Source: Sphingobacterium puteale
Lineage (GTDB): Bacteria; Bacteroidota; Bacteroidia; Sphingobacteriales; Sphingobacteriaceae
NCBI RefSeq assembly: GCF_003627955.1
Contig: NZ_RBWS01000007.1
Coordinates: forward strand, 62,001 to 126,000
Reading direction: 5' to 3'
DNA length: 64,000 nt
How positions within the stretch are numbered: the first letter of the stretch is position 1; each line of letters begins with the position of its first letter. A model generated the notes under the pieces. That model made no database searches and had not been told where the DNA came from. It saw only the letters and a list, made by a program, of their open reading frames with translations. The translations under genes and the position numbers were made by a program. Positions 9,479 through 19,626 of this stretch are shown piece after piece.

Positions 9479-9493
9479 ATAAAACCTACTTTC

Positions 9494-10807
9494 TTAAAAT
9501 AAACGATTATGCAATGAACGTAAAGCCTCGGTTTTATGATCCGAATTCAATAAAATGGATACATTAAAGTCCGAACCGCCATAGGAAATCATACGAACCG
9601 GAAGATGTTTTACAGCATCAAGTACACGTGCAGCATAACCATGGCTATTCAGACCAAAGTCACCGACCACACAAACAATGGTCTGGTCGCCATCTACTGT
9701 AACAGAACCAAAGTCTTCAACTTCCTTAATAATATCAGCTAAATTTGTTGTATCATCTATGGTCAACGAAACTGCTACTTCTGACGTAGTAATCATATCG
9801 ATCGGTGTTTTATAGCGTTCGAAAATCTCGAAAACACGGCGCAAGAAACCGTAAGCAAGCAACATCCTTGAGGAATGAATATGAATGGCGGTGATACCAT
9901 CTTTTGCGGCTATCGCACGGATACAACCTTTTTGTGCACCATCTTTGCTAATTAATGTGCCTTTGGCATTCGGTTCCATCGTATTTAACAGACGGACCGG
10001 CACGTTGTATTTTTGTGCAGGAAATACAGACTGTGGATGCAATATTTTTGCCCCAAAATACGCTAATTCGGCAGCCTCGTCAAAGCTAAGGTGTGCAATT
10101 GGCGTGGTACCTTTTACGACACGCGGATCATTGTTGTGCATACCGTCAATGTCTGTCCAGATCTGAACTTCGTCGGCACGGATAGCTGCTCCGATCAATG
10201 AAGCTGTATAATCCGATCCACCGCGGCGTAAGTTATCAATTTCACCAAATGAATTTCTACAGATAAATCCTTGTGTGATAAACAAAGTATTCTCCGGGTG
10301 CTGGGCCAAAATTGTACTCAATTTTTCGCCGATATATTCCACCATTGGCTCATTGTCCTCATCGATTTTCATAAAATCCAATGCCGGCAACAAGACGGAT
10401 GAGATGCCGATTTCATTGAGGTAAAAATGCCATAATGCGGTAGACATCAATTCCCCTTGTGCCAAAATAATTTTCTCTTCAATTGGCGTAAACAGCTCAT
10501 TTGCCAAGCTGGAAATTAGGTTAAAATGATAGTCGATGAGCTCCTTGCCATTTTTATAGCCAGCTTCAGTATTAAAAAGTTCCTTAATAAGGTCTTCGTA
10601 CTTATCCTTGTGCTTCTTGATCAAATCCTTAGCCTCGTCCTTCTTACCTACGGTGTAAGCCTGGCCAATTTCCACTAAAGCATTTGTCGTTCCAGCTACC
10701 GCGGACAACACAACGATCTGACGTTCCGAAGGGTTTACAATATCCAACAACCCTTTGATACGTACTGCACTTCCTACTGAAGTACCACCAAATTTTAAAA
10801 CTTTCAT
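9494..10807 (-). CDS. lysC: Aspartate kinase (monofunctional)
   Basis: This enzyme phosphorylates aspartate, the entry step to lysine, threonine, methionine and diaminopimelate. The 437-residue protein begins with the KFGGTSVG kinase signature (residues 5-12), keeps RRGGSDYTA in the catalytic core, and ends with about 140 residues consistent with tandem ACT domains (VSLTIDDTTN and ICVVGDFG). There is no fused homoserine dehydrogenase. It is the first gene of a lysC-lysA operon. The C-terminal ACT region suggests feedback control by an amino acid. Confidence 0.95.
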   Translation of the reverse strand: MKVLKFGGTSVGSAVRIKGLLDIVNPSERQIVVLSAVAGTTNALVEIGQAYTVGKKDEAKDLIKKHKDKYEDLIKELFNTEAGYKNGKELIDYHFNLISSLANELFTPIEEKIILAQGELMSTALWHFYLNEIGISSVLLPALDFMKIDEDNEPMVEYIGEKLSTILAQHPENTLFITQGFICRNSFGEIDNLRRGGSDYTASLIGAAIRADEVQIWTDIDGMHNNDPRVVKGTTPIAHLSFDEAAELAYFGAKILHPQSVFPAQKYNVPVRLLNTMEPNAKGTLISKDGAQKGCIRAIAAKDGITAIHIHSSRMLLAYGFLRRVFEIFERYKTPIDMITTSEVAVSLTIDDTTNLADIIKEVEDFGSVTVDGDQTIVCVVGDFGLNSHGYAARVLDAVKHLPVRMISYGGSDFNVSILLNSDHKTEALRSLHNRLF

Positions 10808-10867
10808 ACTAAAGTTACAATTATTAAATTTCTGTGCGCCAATATAGGCAATTCATGAATTTATATT

Positions 10868-10908
10868 AAAAAAAATGCGGCACAAAATCATGAAAGTTTT
10901 GTGCCGCA
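10868..10908 (-). terminator. Rho-independent terminator after serA
   Basis: A perfect 12-bp stem (10876-10887 with 10897-10908) is followed on the minus strand by an eight-base T run (10868-10875). It ends the serA transcript 23 bp after the stop codon. Confidence 0.9.
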
Positions 10909-10930
10909 TATATGGTTCTATGCGGAAGAA

Positions 10931-11878
10931 TTACTTCTTCAAGTTTTCGATCAGTAGACCGGCCAATTCTTCGCCGATTCTTTCTTGTGCTTCATTTGTC
11001 GCTGCACCAATATGTGGTGTCAACGAAATCTTTGGATGTTTTAAAATTTCCTCACGTGGAGTGGGCTCGTTGTCGAATACATCTAAACCCGCGAATGCAA
11101 CTTTGCCAGCATCCAATGCCTTCACCAACTCCAGTTCATCAATAACACCCCCTCTGGAAGCGTTCACCAAGCCAACACCATCTTTCAATAATGGGAATTC
11201 CGCAGCACCGATCGCTGGTTTATCCAAAAATGGTACATGCAAGGAGATAAAGTCAGAAACTTTCAACAAGTCGGTCATTTCAACCTGTTTGATCGGAACC
11301 TCAACCTGAATACCCCCAGAAAGCTCAATGGTAAGTCCTTTTGGGCCTTCAAACAGATCTGTATAAACGACATCCATTCCCAAACCAATGGCGATCTTAG
11401 CGACCTCACGACCGATACGGCCAAAGCCTACGATACCGATTGTTTTACCGCGAAGTTCAGTTCCCGCACCGTACGCCTTTTTCAAAGCACCGAATTTGGT
11501 ATTTCCTTCAACAGGCATTTTCCGGTTGGCGTCATATAAAAAACGTACGCCATTCAATAGGTGTGCAAAAACTAATTCAGCAACGGATAAAGACGATGCA
11601 GCCGGTGTATTCACAACAGCGATGCCTTTTGAACGCGCATACTCCACGTCAATATTATCCATTCCCACGCCACCACGACCGATTACTTTCAAATTTGGAC
11701 AGCCGTCGATCAACTCCTGACGTACCTTAGTTGCACTACGTACAGTAATAGCGTCATAAGCAAGCAACTTTTCCGTTAATTCCTCCTGAGGTATATGGTT
11801 TGTATCTACAGTATGACCGGCATCTTCCAACATTTTCTTTCCCAGTGGATCGATACCGTCATTTGCTAATATTTTCAT
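10931..11878 (-). CDS. serA: D-3-phosphoglycerate dehydrogenase (short form)
   Basis: This enzyme oxidises 3-phosphoglycerate, the first step of serine synthesis. The 315 residues show the NAD-binding fingerprint GFGRIG (151-156), the catalytic Arg in NASRGGVID, and the catalytic His in PHIGAATNEAQERIG near residue 292. There is no C-terminal ACT or intervening domain, so this is the short class without the serine-binding regulatory domain. It lies 150 bp downstream of serC in the same direction, the usual serine-pathway pairing in Bacteroidota. Another D-2-hydroxyacid dehydrogenase activity is possible, but the context argues for SerA. Confidence 0.92.
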   Translation of the reverse strand: MKILANDGIDPLGKKMLEDAGHTVDTNHIPQEELTEKLLAYDAITVRSATKVRQELIDGCPNLKVIGRGGVGMDNIDVEYARSKGIAVVNTPAASSLSVAELVFAHLLNGVRFLYDANRKMPVEGNTKFGALKKAYGAGTELRGKTIGIVGFGRIGREVAKIAIGLGMDVVYTDLFEGPKGLTIELSGGIQVEVPIKQVEMTDLLKVSDFISLHVPFLDKPAIGAAEFPLLKDGVGLVNASRGGVIDELELVKALDAGKVAFAGLDVFDNEPTPREEILKHPKISLTPHIGAATNEAQERIGEELAGLLIENLKK

Positions 11879-12028
11879 CCTTATAATTATTTATGTGGGC
11901 CGATTTTCATTGTATCAATGACTTTGTAAACCCTGTTTGCTTTATGAGATGAGGTAAACAAACCTTTTGAAGATCAACGATGATCTCCATGAAGCCGGTT
12001 TATTTCATCAGTATACTTTTAATCAATT

Positions 12029-13099
12029 TTATAATTTGTGCGTATCTTCAAATTCTTTCATCGCATCGATTAACGCATTCACGCTGCTCAATGGCAATGC
12101 GTTGTAGATCGAAGCTCTAAATCCACCTACCGAACGGTGTCCTTTAATGCCAATCAGATTACGTTCTTTCGCCAGAGTCAAAAATTCCGCTTCCAGTTCA
12201 GGCGTATCCATGACAAAAGTCACATTCATACGTGAACGATCTTCAACAGCCGCAGTTCCTTTAAATAAAGGATTGCGGTCGATTTCATCATACAGCGCAC
12301 GTGCTTTAATGATATTCTCCTGCTCCAAAACAGCAACGCCACCTTTTGCTTTTAACCAGCGCAAATTCAACATCGAAACAAAGATCGAATAAACCGGAGG
12401 CGTATTATACATGGAACCGCCATCGATATGCAATTTATAATCTAACATCGAAGGCAATACACGTCCTGATTTACCCAAAATATCATCCTTAACAACAACT
12501 AAAGTCACACCGGCAGGGCCCATATTTTTTTGTGCACCGGCATAGATCAAATCGTAATCTGCGACATTGATCTCGCGGGAAAAAATATCTGAAGACATAT
12601 CCACAACTACTGGCAATTCCGTAGCTGGTTTTTCAAACACCTCGGTACCATAAATTGTATTATTTGCGGTATAGTGAAAATAAGCAGCATCCGAAGGGAT
12701 TGAATATCCTTTAGGAATATAAGAATAGTTCTTATCTATCGAGGAGGCTACAACATCTACTGTTCCGAATTTCTTTGCTTCTTTTAAGGCCTTTGTCGCC
12801 CATACACCTGTATCTAAATAAGCAGCTTTACCGCCTTCAGGTAAAAGGTTTAAGGGTGCCATCGCAAATTGCAGACTTGCTCCACCTTGCAAGAAAAGAA
12901 TCGAATATCCTTGTGGTACGGCTAATAATTCGCGTACTAACTGAGTCGCCTCATCTATCACTGCTTCAAACTCTTTGGAACGGTGAGAGATCTCTAAAAT
13001 TGATAAACCTGTGTTGTTAAAATCAATTACAGCTTCTGAGGCTTGTTGAAATACTTCCTTTGGCAGAATACATGGACCTGCTCCAAAATTATGTTTCAT
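12029..13099 (-). CDS. serC: Phosphoserine aminotransferase
   Basis: This PLP enzyme converts 3-phosphohydroxypyruvate to phosphoserine and also acts in pyridoxal phosphate synthesis. The 356 residues contain the FGAGPC start motif, the QGGASLQF cofactor loop (71-78), and the PLP lysine K191 in [11 protein letters not shown]. The family-typical [15 protein letters not shown] is near the C-terminus. Length and motifs are fully typical. It is first of the serC-serA pair, with a probable promoter at 13165-13195. Confidence 0.96.
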   Translation of the reverse strand: MKHNFGAGPCILPKEVFQQASEAVIDFNNTGLSILEISHRSKEFEAVIDEATQLVRELLAVPQGYSILFLQGGASLQFAMAPLNLLPEGGKAAYLDTGVWATKALKEAKKFGTVDVVASSIDKNYSYIPKGYSIPSDAAYFHYTANNTIYGTEVFEKPATELPVVVDMSSDIFSREINVADYDLIYAGAQKNMGPAGVTLVVVKDDILGKSGRVLPSMLDYKLHIDGGSMYNTPPVYSIFVSMLNLRWLKAKGGVAVLEQENIIKARALYDEIDRNPLFKGTAAVEDRSRMNVTFVMDTPELEAEFLTLAKERNLIGIKGHRSVGGFRASIYNALPLSSVNALIDAMKEFEDTHKL

Positions 13100-13164
13100 T
13101 GATGTTATAGTTTGTTTGATTGCCCTTTCTGAACCCTAGTAAAGCAATCTGTTGTTTTAAAAAC

Positions 13165-13195
13165 CAAAGGTAAAATAAAATTATATATTTTTCAA
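13165..13195 (-). promoter_or_regulatory. Probable Bacteroidota-type promoter for serC
   Basis: On the minus strand the -7 box TACCTTTG (13165-13172) matches TAnnTTTG exactly. It lies 19 bases from TTGA (13192-13195), a partial match to the -33 TTTG. The start site would be about 60 bases before the serC ATG. Confidence 0.45.
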
Positions 13196-13286
13196 CTATT
13201 CTGTTTTTTTATTGATAATTTACAAAATTATGATTGATTTCAATAAAAATATCACACAACAACATACTGATTGGTTGTTAAAATAA

Positions 13287-13544
13287 TCACAGAAGAAGGA
13301 CCTTCCAGGCCATATCTAATTGATTATCTTGCAAATACTCTTTCGCTTTAAGCTGAAGATGGACATTGCGTGAGGATTGATCACCGATAAAGGCATTTAA
13401 TAATTCATAGATTTCAGGCAGGGATGTAATTTCATCCACTTCTTGTGGTGTAGGCAAACGGTCTATCTGAGCCAGTTTAATTTTATCTTCCGCACTAAAT
13501 ACGGTGGATTCTTTTACAAAAAGGGGAAGTTGATCATGATGCAT
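13287..13544 (-). CDS. Hypothetical 85-residue protein
   Basis: This is a small soluble protein with an acidic middle (DRLPTPQEVDEITSLPEIYELL) and no signal peptide or membrane segment. I do not recognise the family. It lies between icd and serC on the same strand. Its ATG (13542-13544) directly follows the T run of the icd terminator, so translation needs read-through past the hairpin or a nearly leaderless transcript. Composition and position look like a real small gene, but its role is unknown. Confidence 0.6.
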   Translation of the reverse strand: MHHDQLPLFVKESTVFSAEDKIKLAQIDRLPTPQEVDEITSLPEIYELLNAFIGDQSSRNVHLQLKAKEYLQDNQLDMAWKVLLL

Positions 13545-13577
13545 AAAAAAGCAGAAATTTTAATCAAATTTCTGCTT
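13545..13577 (-). terminator. Rho-independent terminator after icd, abutting the next start codon
   Basis: A 12-bp perfect stem (13549-13560 with 13566-13577) has a five-base loop. On the minus strand its T run (13545-13550) directly touches the ATG of the 85-residue protein. It begins 23 bp after the icd stop. Confidence 0.85.
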
Positions 13578-13599
13578 AATATCTTAAAAAAGAAAATTC

Positions 13600-14862
13600 T
13601 TATAATTTTTCAATGATCCGATCTGCGAACTCACTGGTTTTGACCAATATTGCATCATCCATTAGATTGTAAAAATCCACGGTCACCGTTTTTGCGATAA
13701 TGGTTTCCCCAAGTGCCTTTACGATAGCTGCAGAAGCCTCTGTCCAGCCTAAATATTCGAGCATCATCACTCCACTGAGAATAACAGATGACGGATTCAT
13801 GGTATTTGTATTTGCAAATCGTGGTGCCGTACCATGAGTAGCTTCAAAAACGGCATGCCCGGTCTTAAAGTTTATGTTCGCTCCAGGCGCTATTCCTATC
13901 CCGCCAACCATAGCTGCAAGGGCATCGGAGATATAATCGCCGTTTAAATTCAACGTAGCCACTACCGAAAAATCACGTGGATTAAGCAAGATCTGTTGCA
14001 AGAAATTATCCGCAATGATATCCTTGATCAGGATTTTGCCCGAAGCTAAAGCTTCTTTCTGTTCCTGGTTGGCAGCTGACTCACCTTTCTCTGCTTTGGT
14101 TCGCTCCCATTGCCCCCAGGTATAGGTTTTATCCGCAAATTCTGTTTCTGCAACCTCGAAACCCCAGATTTTAAAAGCCCCTTCGGTATATTTCATGATA
14201 TTTCCCTTGTGGACGATGGTCACCGAAGGTAATCCATATTGAATGGCATGTTCGATCGCCGCGCGAACCAGACGTTTGGATCCTTCTTCAGAAACCAATT
14301 TGACGCCAACCCCTGTCGTACTCGAAAAGTTATAATCAATATCAAGTTCGTCATGAAGGAAATCCTGCAATTTATTGGATTCAGCACTGCCAGCCTGAAA
14401 CTCTATCCCCGCATAAATGTCTTCGGTATTTTCCCGAAAAATTACCATATCCACATACTCGGGATGTCTGACCGGAGAGGGCACACCTTCAAACCATTTT
14501 GTAGGTCTTTGACAGACGTAGAGATCCAGATCCTTCCGCAAGGCTACATTCAAAGAGCGGATACCACCGCCTACAGGTGTGGTCAAAGGTCCTTTTATAC
14601 CCACCAGATATTCGCGTAATACAGTTAAAGTTTCCTTCGGCAACCACTCTCCTGTTTCATGAAATGCTTTTTCCCCTGCCAAAACTTCTTTCCAGCTGAT
14701 TTTCCGCCGTCCATTGTATACCTTCTCTACAGCCCGATCAAAAACACGCACTGCCGCATGCCATAGGTCAGGGCCTATGCCATCACCGATGATAAAAGGA
14801 ATCGTTGGGAAATCTGGAACTTGTAATGTTCCTTCATTGGACATTGTAATTTTATTCGACAT
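13600..14862 (-). CDS. icd: Isocitrate dehydrogenase (E. coli Icd type)
   Basis: This enzyme decarboxylates isocitrate to 2-oxoglutarate in the TCA cycle. The 420 residues align along their length with E. coli Icd (416), including the substrate loop [12 protein letters not shown] (S103 equals the phosphorylated S113 region), [11 protein letters not shown], and the nucleotide-binding FEATHGTAP. The five residues that fix NADP preference in E. coli (K344, Y345, V351, Y391, R395) correspond by a constant offset of four to R348, F349, M355, V395 and N399 here, so none is identical. Coenzyme choice is therefore not clear. The gene is monocistronic with a strong terminator. Confidence 0.93.
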   Translation of the reverse strand: MSNKITMSNEGTLQVPDFPTIPFIIGDGIGPDLWHAAVRVFDRAVEKVYNGRRKISWKEVLAGEKAFHETGEWLPKETLTVLREYLVGIKGPLTTPVGGGIRSLNVALRKDLDLYVCQRPTKWFEGVPSPVRHPEYVDMVIFRENTEDIYAGIEFQAGSAESNKLQDFLHDELDIDYNFSSTTGVGVKLVSEEGSKRLVRAAIEHAIQYGLPSVTIVHKGNIMKYTEGAFKIWGFEVAETEFADKTYTWGQWERTKAEKGESAANQEQKEALASGKILIKDIIADNFLQQILLNPRDFSVVATLNLNGDYISDALAAMVGGIGIAPGANINFKTGHAVFEATHGTAPRFANTNTMNPSSVILSGVMMLEYLGWTEASAAIVKALGETIIAKTVTVDFYNLMDDAILVKTSEFADRIIEKL

Positions 14863-14888
14863 AAATCTGCATTTTTAGCGGATAGCAA

Positions 14889-17012
14889 CTATCCTTTATT
14901 AAACATATTTCCAATCTCTTTACTAATCTTCCGGAATATCGGTGCAGCCTCAACATCCTCATATTCGTCGATATGTGCATTCTCTATTCTACTAGGAAAC
15001 ACCAAAACAAGGTTTTCGTTTGCGTAGATACGATCTAATTTTTTTGCAACACCATCCAGCGAATCCCGATAGGATACTTCTCCATTCCGTGCAGAAACAA
15101 AGATAAACATGGAATCATCTTCCTTAAACGCTTTTAGTCCCTGCAAATTATCCCAGTCATCGTAATGCCTGAACGTCACGGGAACAGAGTTTTTAATATC
15201 GATGAGATGCGCATTGACCGCCGCAGCAGACCGCGTATCAACGACGAAAGAAATAGGAACAGAGAGCTCCTGAGCAAGTTTGATCACCTTTTCCAACCAG
15301 TATTCAAAACCAAACTCAGCCTCACACATCGGCGGAGCAAATACAACAATGGATTTATTGGAAATAAATGGCTTTTTAAAATGACAGAGCATTACATTGG
15401 CCGACGTTCTGTTGAGAATACTTTCTGTTTTTTCGCCGACAAATTTATCCATAAAATTGGCTGCGCTTGGCCAGCCCAGCACAATACAATTTGCCGACAC
15501 CTCTTTTGCTGACCGGGCCACACCGCTGGCAATATTTAAATCTATCGTTGCACTGATATTGACATTTGTCTCTGAACCCGAAGCATAACGCACCATGTTG
15601 TCCAAATTTTTACGTGCGCGGGCCATATTCAGTTGTGCCTGCTCATTATCCTTTACTACAGATACAATACTCACTGGATAGGTACACTTTTTACTCTTGA
15701 TGTAAGTTGAAAAATCAAGGATCGGCTCCATATTATCCATATTAGCAATAGAGATCAGGATATTTTCATCTTTCTCTTTTACCACATCGGTATGCTCCTC
15801 ATCCTGTTCGCCATCCATAACCACTTTTTTAGAAGCATTTCCCGTGACGATGGTCGCAACTATACAGGTTACCAAAATGAGCAAAATTGTTCCGTTCAGC
15901 ACATTTTCATCTATAATTCCGTTTTTGTGACCGACCATTATAACCGCCAATGTAGCAGCAGCATGCGCGCTACTCAGACCGAAAATCAGGTTGCGCTGCC
16001 CACGGCTATACTTAAATATTTTCTGTGTCAGCCAAGCCGCCACATATTTCCCCGCAATAGCCACAATCGTGAGCGTACCGGCTATAATTAATGCCTGAGG
16101 TCCTTTCAAAATAACACTTACATCCACAATCATACCTACAGATATAAGAAAAAAAGGAATGAAAATAGCATTACCAATGAATTCGATTCGATTCATCAGT
16201 GCTGAAGAATGTGGTATCAATTTATTCAAAGCCAATCCCGCCACAAACGCTCCGATAATGGGTTCCAAACCCGCTATTTCTGCCAGAAAGGCAGCAAAAA
16301 ATACAACGGAAAGCACAAAAATATAGTTTGCTGTCTTTTCACTGCCCAGCCGCTCAAAAAACCATTTCGCAATCCTTGGAATAATACCAAACATTATAAA
16401 GAGGAAAATCGCAAAGGAAATACCGAGTGTAACCCAAAATTCATTTCCTATATTCCCTTGTGACACACCTGTAATGACAGCCAGGATAATGAGCACCGCC
16501 GTATCAGTCAGAATCGTTCCACCAATGGTAATCGCCACCGCTTCCATCTTAGAGATCCCATAACTATTCACGATGGGATAAGACACCAAAGTATGCGTCG
16601 CAAACATACTTGATATCAACAGACTCGCCAGCACATCATAGCCCAACAGGAAATGACAAACGGGATAACCGATGCTTATGGGAACGATAAATGTAAAAAA
16701 ACCAAACAGTAAGCTTTTATTTTTAGTTTTTTTGAATTCATTCATATCCAGTTCCAGCCCGGCAATAAACATGATATATAAAAGCCCTATGGTCGAAAAT
16801 AGGTTAATAGCTGAATTTTTCTCCAGCCAATTTAATCCGTGGGGGCCAATAATGACACCGGAGATTATCAGTCCGATAATACCCGGTACTTTAATTGGCC
16901 GAAGGATGATTGGGGAAAGAAGAATAATAAAGAGTACCAGTGAAAAAATAAGTACAGGATTTTGTAAAGGCGCTTCAAAAGCTTGGGAAATATGCTCGAA
17001 AGTTTTATTCAT
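14889..17012 (-). CDS. Monovalent cation:proton antiporter (CPA2) with cytoplasmic C-terminal domains
   Basis: This 707-residue inner-membrane protein has about twelve hydrophobic segments in residues 20-410, including the family-typical VPGIIGLIISGVIIGPHGL and a GLEPIIGAFVAGLALNK stretch. A 300-residue cytoplasmic tail follows. The tail looks like two universal-stress-protein-like domains (ILISIANMDNMEPILDF and SIVVFAPPMCEAEFG). CPA2 proteins exchange Na+ or K+ for H+, giving pH and ion balance. It is transcribed alone, upstream of icd with 26 bp between them. Confidence 0.9.
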   Translation of the reverse strand: MNKTFEHISQAFEAPLQNPVLIFSLVLFIILLSPIILRPIKVPGIIGLIISGVIIGPHGLNWLEKNSAINLFSTIGLLYIMFIAGLELDMNEFKKTKNKSLLFGFFTFIVPISIGYPVCHFLLGYDVLASLLISSMFATHTLVSYPIVNSYGISKMEAVAITIGGTILTDTAVLIILAVITGVSQGNIGNEFWVTLGISFAIFLFIMFGIIPRIAKWFFERLGSEKTANYIFVLSVVFFAAFLAEIAGLEPIIGAFVAGLALNKLIPHSSALMNRIEFIGNAIFIPFFLISVGMIVDVSVILKGPQALIIAGTLTIVAIAGKYVAAWLTQKIFKYSRGQRNLIFGLSSAHAAATLAVIMVGHKNGIIDENVLNGTILLILVTCIVATIVTGNASKKVVMDGEQDEEHTDVVKEKDENILISIANMDNMEPILDFSTYIKSKKCTYPVSIVSVVKDNEQAQLNMARARKNLDNMVRYASGSETNVNISATIDLNIASGVARSAKEVSANCIVLGWPSAANFMDKFVGEKTESILNRTSANVMLCHFKKPFISNKSIVVFAPPMCEAEFGFEYWLEKVIKLAQELSVPISFVVDTRSAAAVNAHLIDIKNSVPVTFRHYDDWDNLQGLKAFKEDDSMFIFVSARNGEVSYRDSLDGVAKKLDRIYANENLVLVFPSRIENAHIDEYEDVEAAPIFRKISKEIGNMFNKG

Positions 17013-17123
17013 ATGTGCTCGTATGCTATCGGTAAAATATATCTATTATTTCCTTACTAGCCGAAAATAGCTAACAGCCCTAAAAATACGATTTTTCCTG
17101 CAAAACGAGCCCTAAAAAAAGGC

Positions 17124-18341
17124 CTACTTAAAAGAAATTGCTTTTATCGGACTAATCTTGGTAATTAACATCGAAGGAATAAACAGGGAAACCATACCAA
17201 TGAAGACTACAGCAAGATTGACCAATACAACGTCTGACCAATAAAGCTTTACAGCCACATAAGAAATATAGTAGGTTTGCTCATCCAACTTAAAAAAATG
17301 GGTATAATCCTGCAGAAAATAAAAGCCTAAACCGATGAGATTACCGATCAGCAGACCAAGACCGATCAGGTATAATGCGCTATACATAAACACCCGCCGA
17401 ATACCCGCATTATGGTAGCCCAGAGCCTTTAAAATACCGATCATGGAGGTACGCTCAAGGATAGTAATCAATAAGGCCGAAATCATATTGATAATAGCTA
17501 CCACAGTCATGAGTATAAAGATAATCTTGGTATTCATATCCAGTAGATCCAACCACTGGAAAATATCCGGCACCTGATCTTTAATATTGATTGCCTGCAT
17601 ATCAATCGGCAGCATATCCTCTATTTTAGCTGTCGTCGGTCCCAGCTGACTGAAATCTTTAATCCGAATTTCATACCCCCCTACCTCATTGTCATCAAGA
17701 TTGCTCAGTTTTCTAATGAGGTTAAGCGACCCGATCACGTACACCTTGTCCAGTTCTTCCGAGCCTGTATTAAATATTCCTTTAATGACAAACTTTCTTT
17801 TACGGATAGGCTCCTGAACAAAATACATAATAAAATCATCACCTACCTTTAGGAGAAGCCGGTCGGCCAGATATTTAGAGATTAAAATCTGATTATCCAC
17901 AGTCTCGGACTTAAAGTCTATCGTATCTCCTTCGAGCAGCATATTTTTTATCGGCTGCTGATCATATAGTGAATCTATTCCTTTTAAAACAACACCTTCC
18001 ACCTCATCATTCACATTGATGATGCCAGCCTTCGTCGCAAATGCGTTGATGGAATACACTTGCGGATTCGCCAATATGGTTTTATGAAGTTTGGGAGTAA
18101 GTGAAATTGGTGAATTTTCGTAGGATTTATTTAGATCGTAACGCAAGACCAGTATATCCGCAAAAAAGCCGCGTTGCTTGCTAATAATTTCCCCTTTAAA
18201 TCCCCGCAAAACAGCAATAGAGATAATAATGGCAGCAATGGCTAGCGCAATTGCACCAATTGTAACCCGAACAATCAATTTGGAGAAAGTCCGTTTACCG
18301 GAAAATGCTATTCGATTTGCTAAAAAATAAGGAAAATTCAA
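17124..18341 (-). CDS. FtsX/LolC-LolE-like ABC transporter permease
   Basis: This 405-residue protein has an N-terminal membrane helix (about residues 20-45), a 200-residue extracytoplasmic domain, and three further helices in the C-terminal FtsX-type domain (about 270-400), the arrangement of LolC/LolE permeases. Those proteins extract lipoproteins from the inner membrane with the LolD ATPase. No ATPase gene is adjacent, which is common for this gene in Bacteroidota. It diverges from fmt. The lipoprotein-release role is from family knowledge. Confidence 0.85.
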   Translation of the reverse strand: MNFPYFLANRIAFSGKRTFSKLIVRVTIGAIALAIAAIIISIAVLRGFKGEIISKQRGFFADILVLRYDLNKSYENSPISLTPKLHKTILANPQVYSINAFATKAGIINVNDEVEGVVLKGIDSLYDQQPIKNMLLEGDTIDFKSETVDNQILISKYLADRLLLKVGDDFIMYFVQEPIRKRKFVIKGIFNTGSEELDKVYVIGSLNLIRKLSNLDDNEVGGYEIRIKDFSQLGPTTAKIEDMLPIDMQAINIKDQVPDIFQWLDLLDMNTKIIFILMTVVAIINMISALLITILERTSMIGILKALGYHNAGIRRVFMYSALYLIGLGLLIGNLIGLGFYFLQDYTHFFKLDEQTYYISYVAVKLYWSDVVLVNLAVVFIGMVSLFIPSMLITKISPIKAISFK

Positions 18342-18490
18342 GCTTTCAATATATTTATGTAACTTCGCAAAGTTATAAAAATTTGTTATTTACAAAACTG
18401 TAATAACAAATAATTGGCGCTTTCGCGGCGGATTGATCATCCGCCAAGTTATTGATTAATTTTAAGAATTTTATAAAAAACACCTCTACT

Positions 18491-19408
18491 ATGCGTATCA
18501 TCTTCATGGGGACCCCTGACTTTGCTGTTGCTTCACTTAAAGCACTCATTCAATCTGGCGAACAAGTCGTTGCTGTAGTGACGGTACCGGACAAGCCTGC
18601 AGGTCGCGGACAAAAAATTCATGAATCAGCTGTTAAGGTATACGCTAAACAACATAATATCCCCGTACTTCAACCCTTCAAACTTCGCGATGAGGCTTTT
18701 TTGACTGAACTAAAGAGCTATCAGGCCGACCTTCAGGTCGTAGTTGCATTCCGCATGTTACCCGAAATGGTCTGGAATATGCCGAAATACGGCACGATAA
18801 ACGTCCACGCTTCTTTACTTCCACAGTACAGGGGGGCTGCACCGATCAATCATGCCATTATGAACGGTGAAAAAGAATCTGGCGTGACCACATTCCTATT
18901 GCAGCATGAAATTGACACGGGAAATATACTGTTGGCCGAAAAAGTTGCTATCCTAGAAATGGATACTGCCGGAGATCTTCACGACAAGCTGATGCATGCA
19001 GGAGCCCGAACATTGCTCCAAACAATCCAGGCGTTAAAAGCAGGAACTTTGCAACCTAAAAGCCAAGACAACATAGTTCCAACAACCTCATTGAAACATG
19101 CACCAAAAATCTTCAAAGATGATTGTAAAATCAACTGGAATCAATCTACCGACGTTGTTTACAACTTTATACGCGGACTTAGTCCTTACCCAACAGCATT
19201 CACAACCCTGAAAGACAAAGTCTTAAAAATATATCAAACGGAAAAAGAGCAAACAGCTATTGCTGTCGCTCCCGGAACAATAGAGACAGATCAAAAAAGC
19301 TATTTAAAGTTTGCAACGCAAGATGGCTATATCAGCGTATCAGAACTGCAGCTGGAAGGCAAAAAGAAAATGAATGTCGTAGACTTTTTAAAAGGCTACA
19401 GATTCTAG
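18491..19408 (+). CDS. fmt: Methionyl-tRNA formyltransferase
   Basis: This enzyme formylates initiator Met-tRNA using 10-formyltetrahydrofolate. The 305 residues start with the usual MRIIFMGTPDFAV and contain the hydrolase core INVHASLLPQYRGAAPI (catalytic His) and the Asp in EIDTGNIL. A C-terminal OB-like tRNA-binding domain extends from about residue 205. The frame is open upstream to 18452, but the family start is the ATG at 18491. The XRE regulator is convergent, ending 5 bp after the fmt stop. Confidence 0.96.
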   Translation: MRIIFMGTPDFAVASLKALIQSGEQVVAVVTVPDKPAGRGQKIHESAVKVYAKQHNIPVLQPFKLRDEAFLTELKSYQADLQVVVAFRMLPEMVWNMPKYGTINVHASLLPQYRGAAPINHAIMNGEKESGVTTFLLQHEIDTGNILLAEKVAILEMDTAGDLHDKLMHAGARTLLQTIQALKAGTLQPKSQDNIVPTTSLKHAPKIFKDDCKINWNQSTDVVYNFIRGLSPYPTAFTTLKDKVLKIYQTEKEQTAIAVAPGTIETDQKSYLKFATQDGYISVSELQLEGKKKMNVVDFLKGYRF

Positions 19409-19413
19409 ATTTT

Positions 19414-19626
19414 CTAATCACCACCGTCATAATATTGTAACAAATCACCAGGCTGGCAGTCTAGCGCTTTACATATTGCTTCAAGTGTATCTAACCGCAG
19501 GGCCTTGGCCTTTTGGTTTTTTATGATTGAAAGATTAGAAAGCGTAATCCCTACACTATCACTCAATTGGTTAAGTGACATTTTTTTCTCTTTCATTATT
19601 TTATCCAAATGAATTAAGATTGGCAT
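19414..19626 (-). CDS. Small XRE/Cro-type helix-turn-helix regulator
   Basis: The 70-residue protein is almost entirely one HTH domain: SLNQLSDSVGITLSNLSIIK forms the two recognition helices, followed by RLDTLEAICKALDCQPGDLLQY, the standard end of the HTH_26/Cro-C1 fold. No effector domain is present. Similar small regulators often pair with a membrane protein or toxin, but none is adjacent; its neighbours are fmt and rpoD. The target is unknown. Confidence 0.85.
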   Translation of the reverse strand: MPILIHLDKIMKEKKMSLNQLSDSVGITLSNLSIIKNQKAKALRLDTLEAICKALDCQPGDLLQYYDGGD

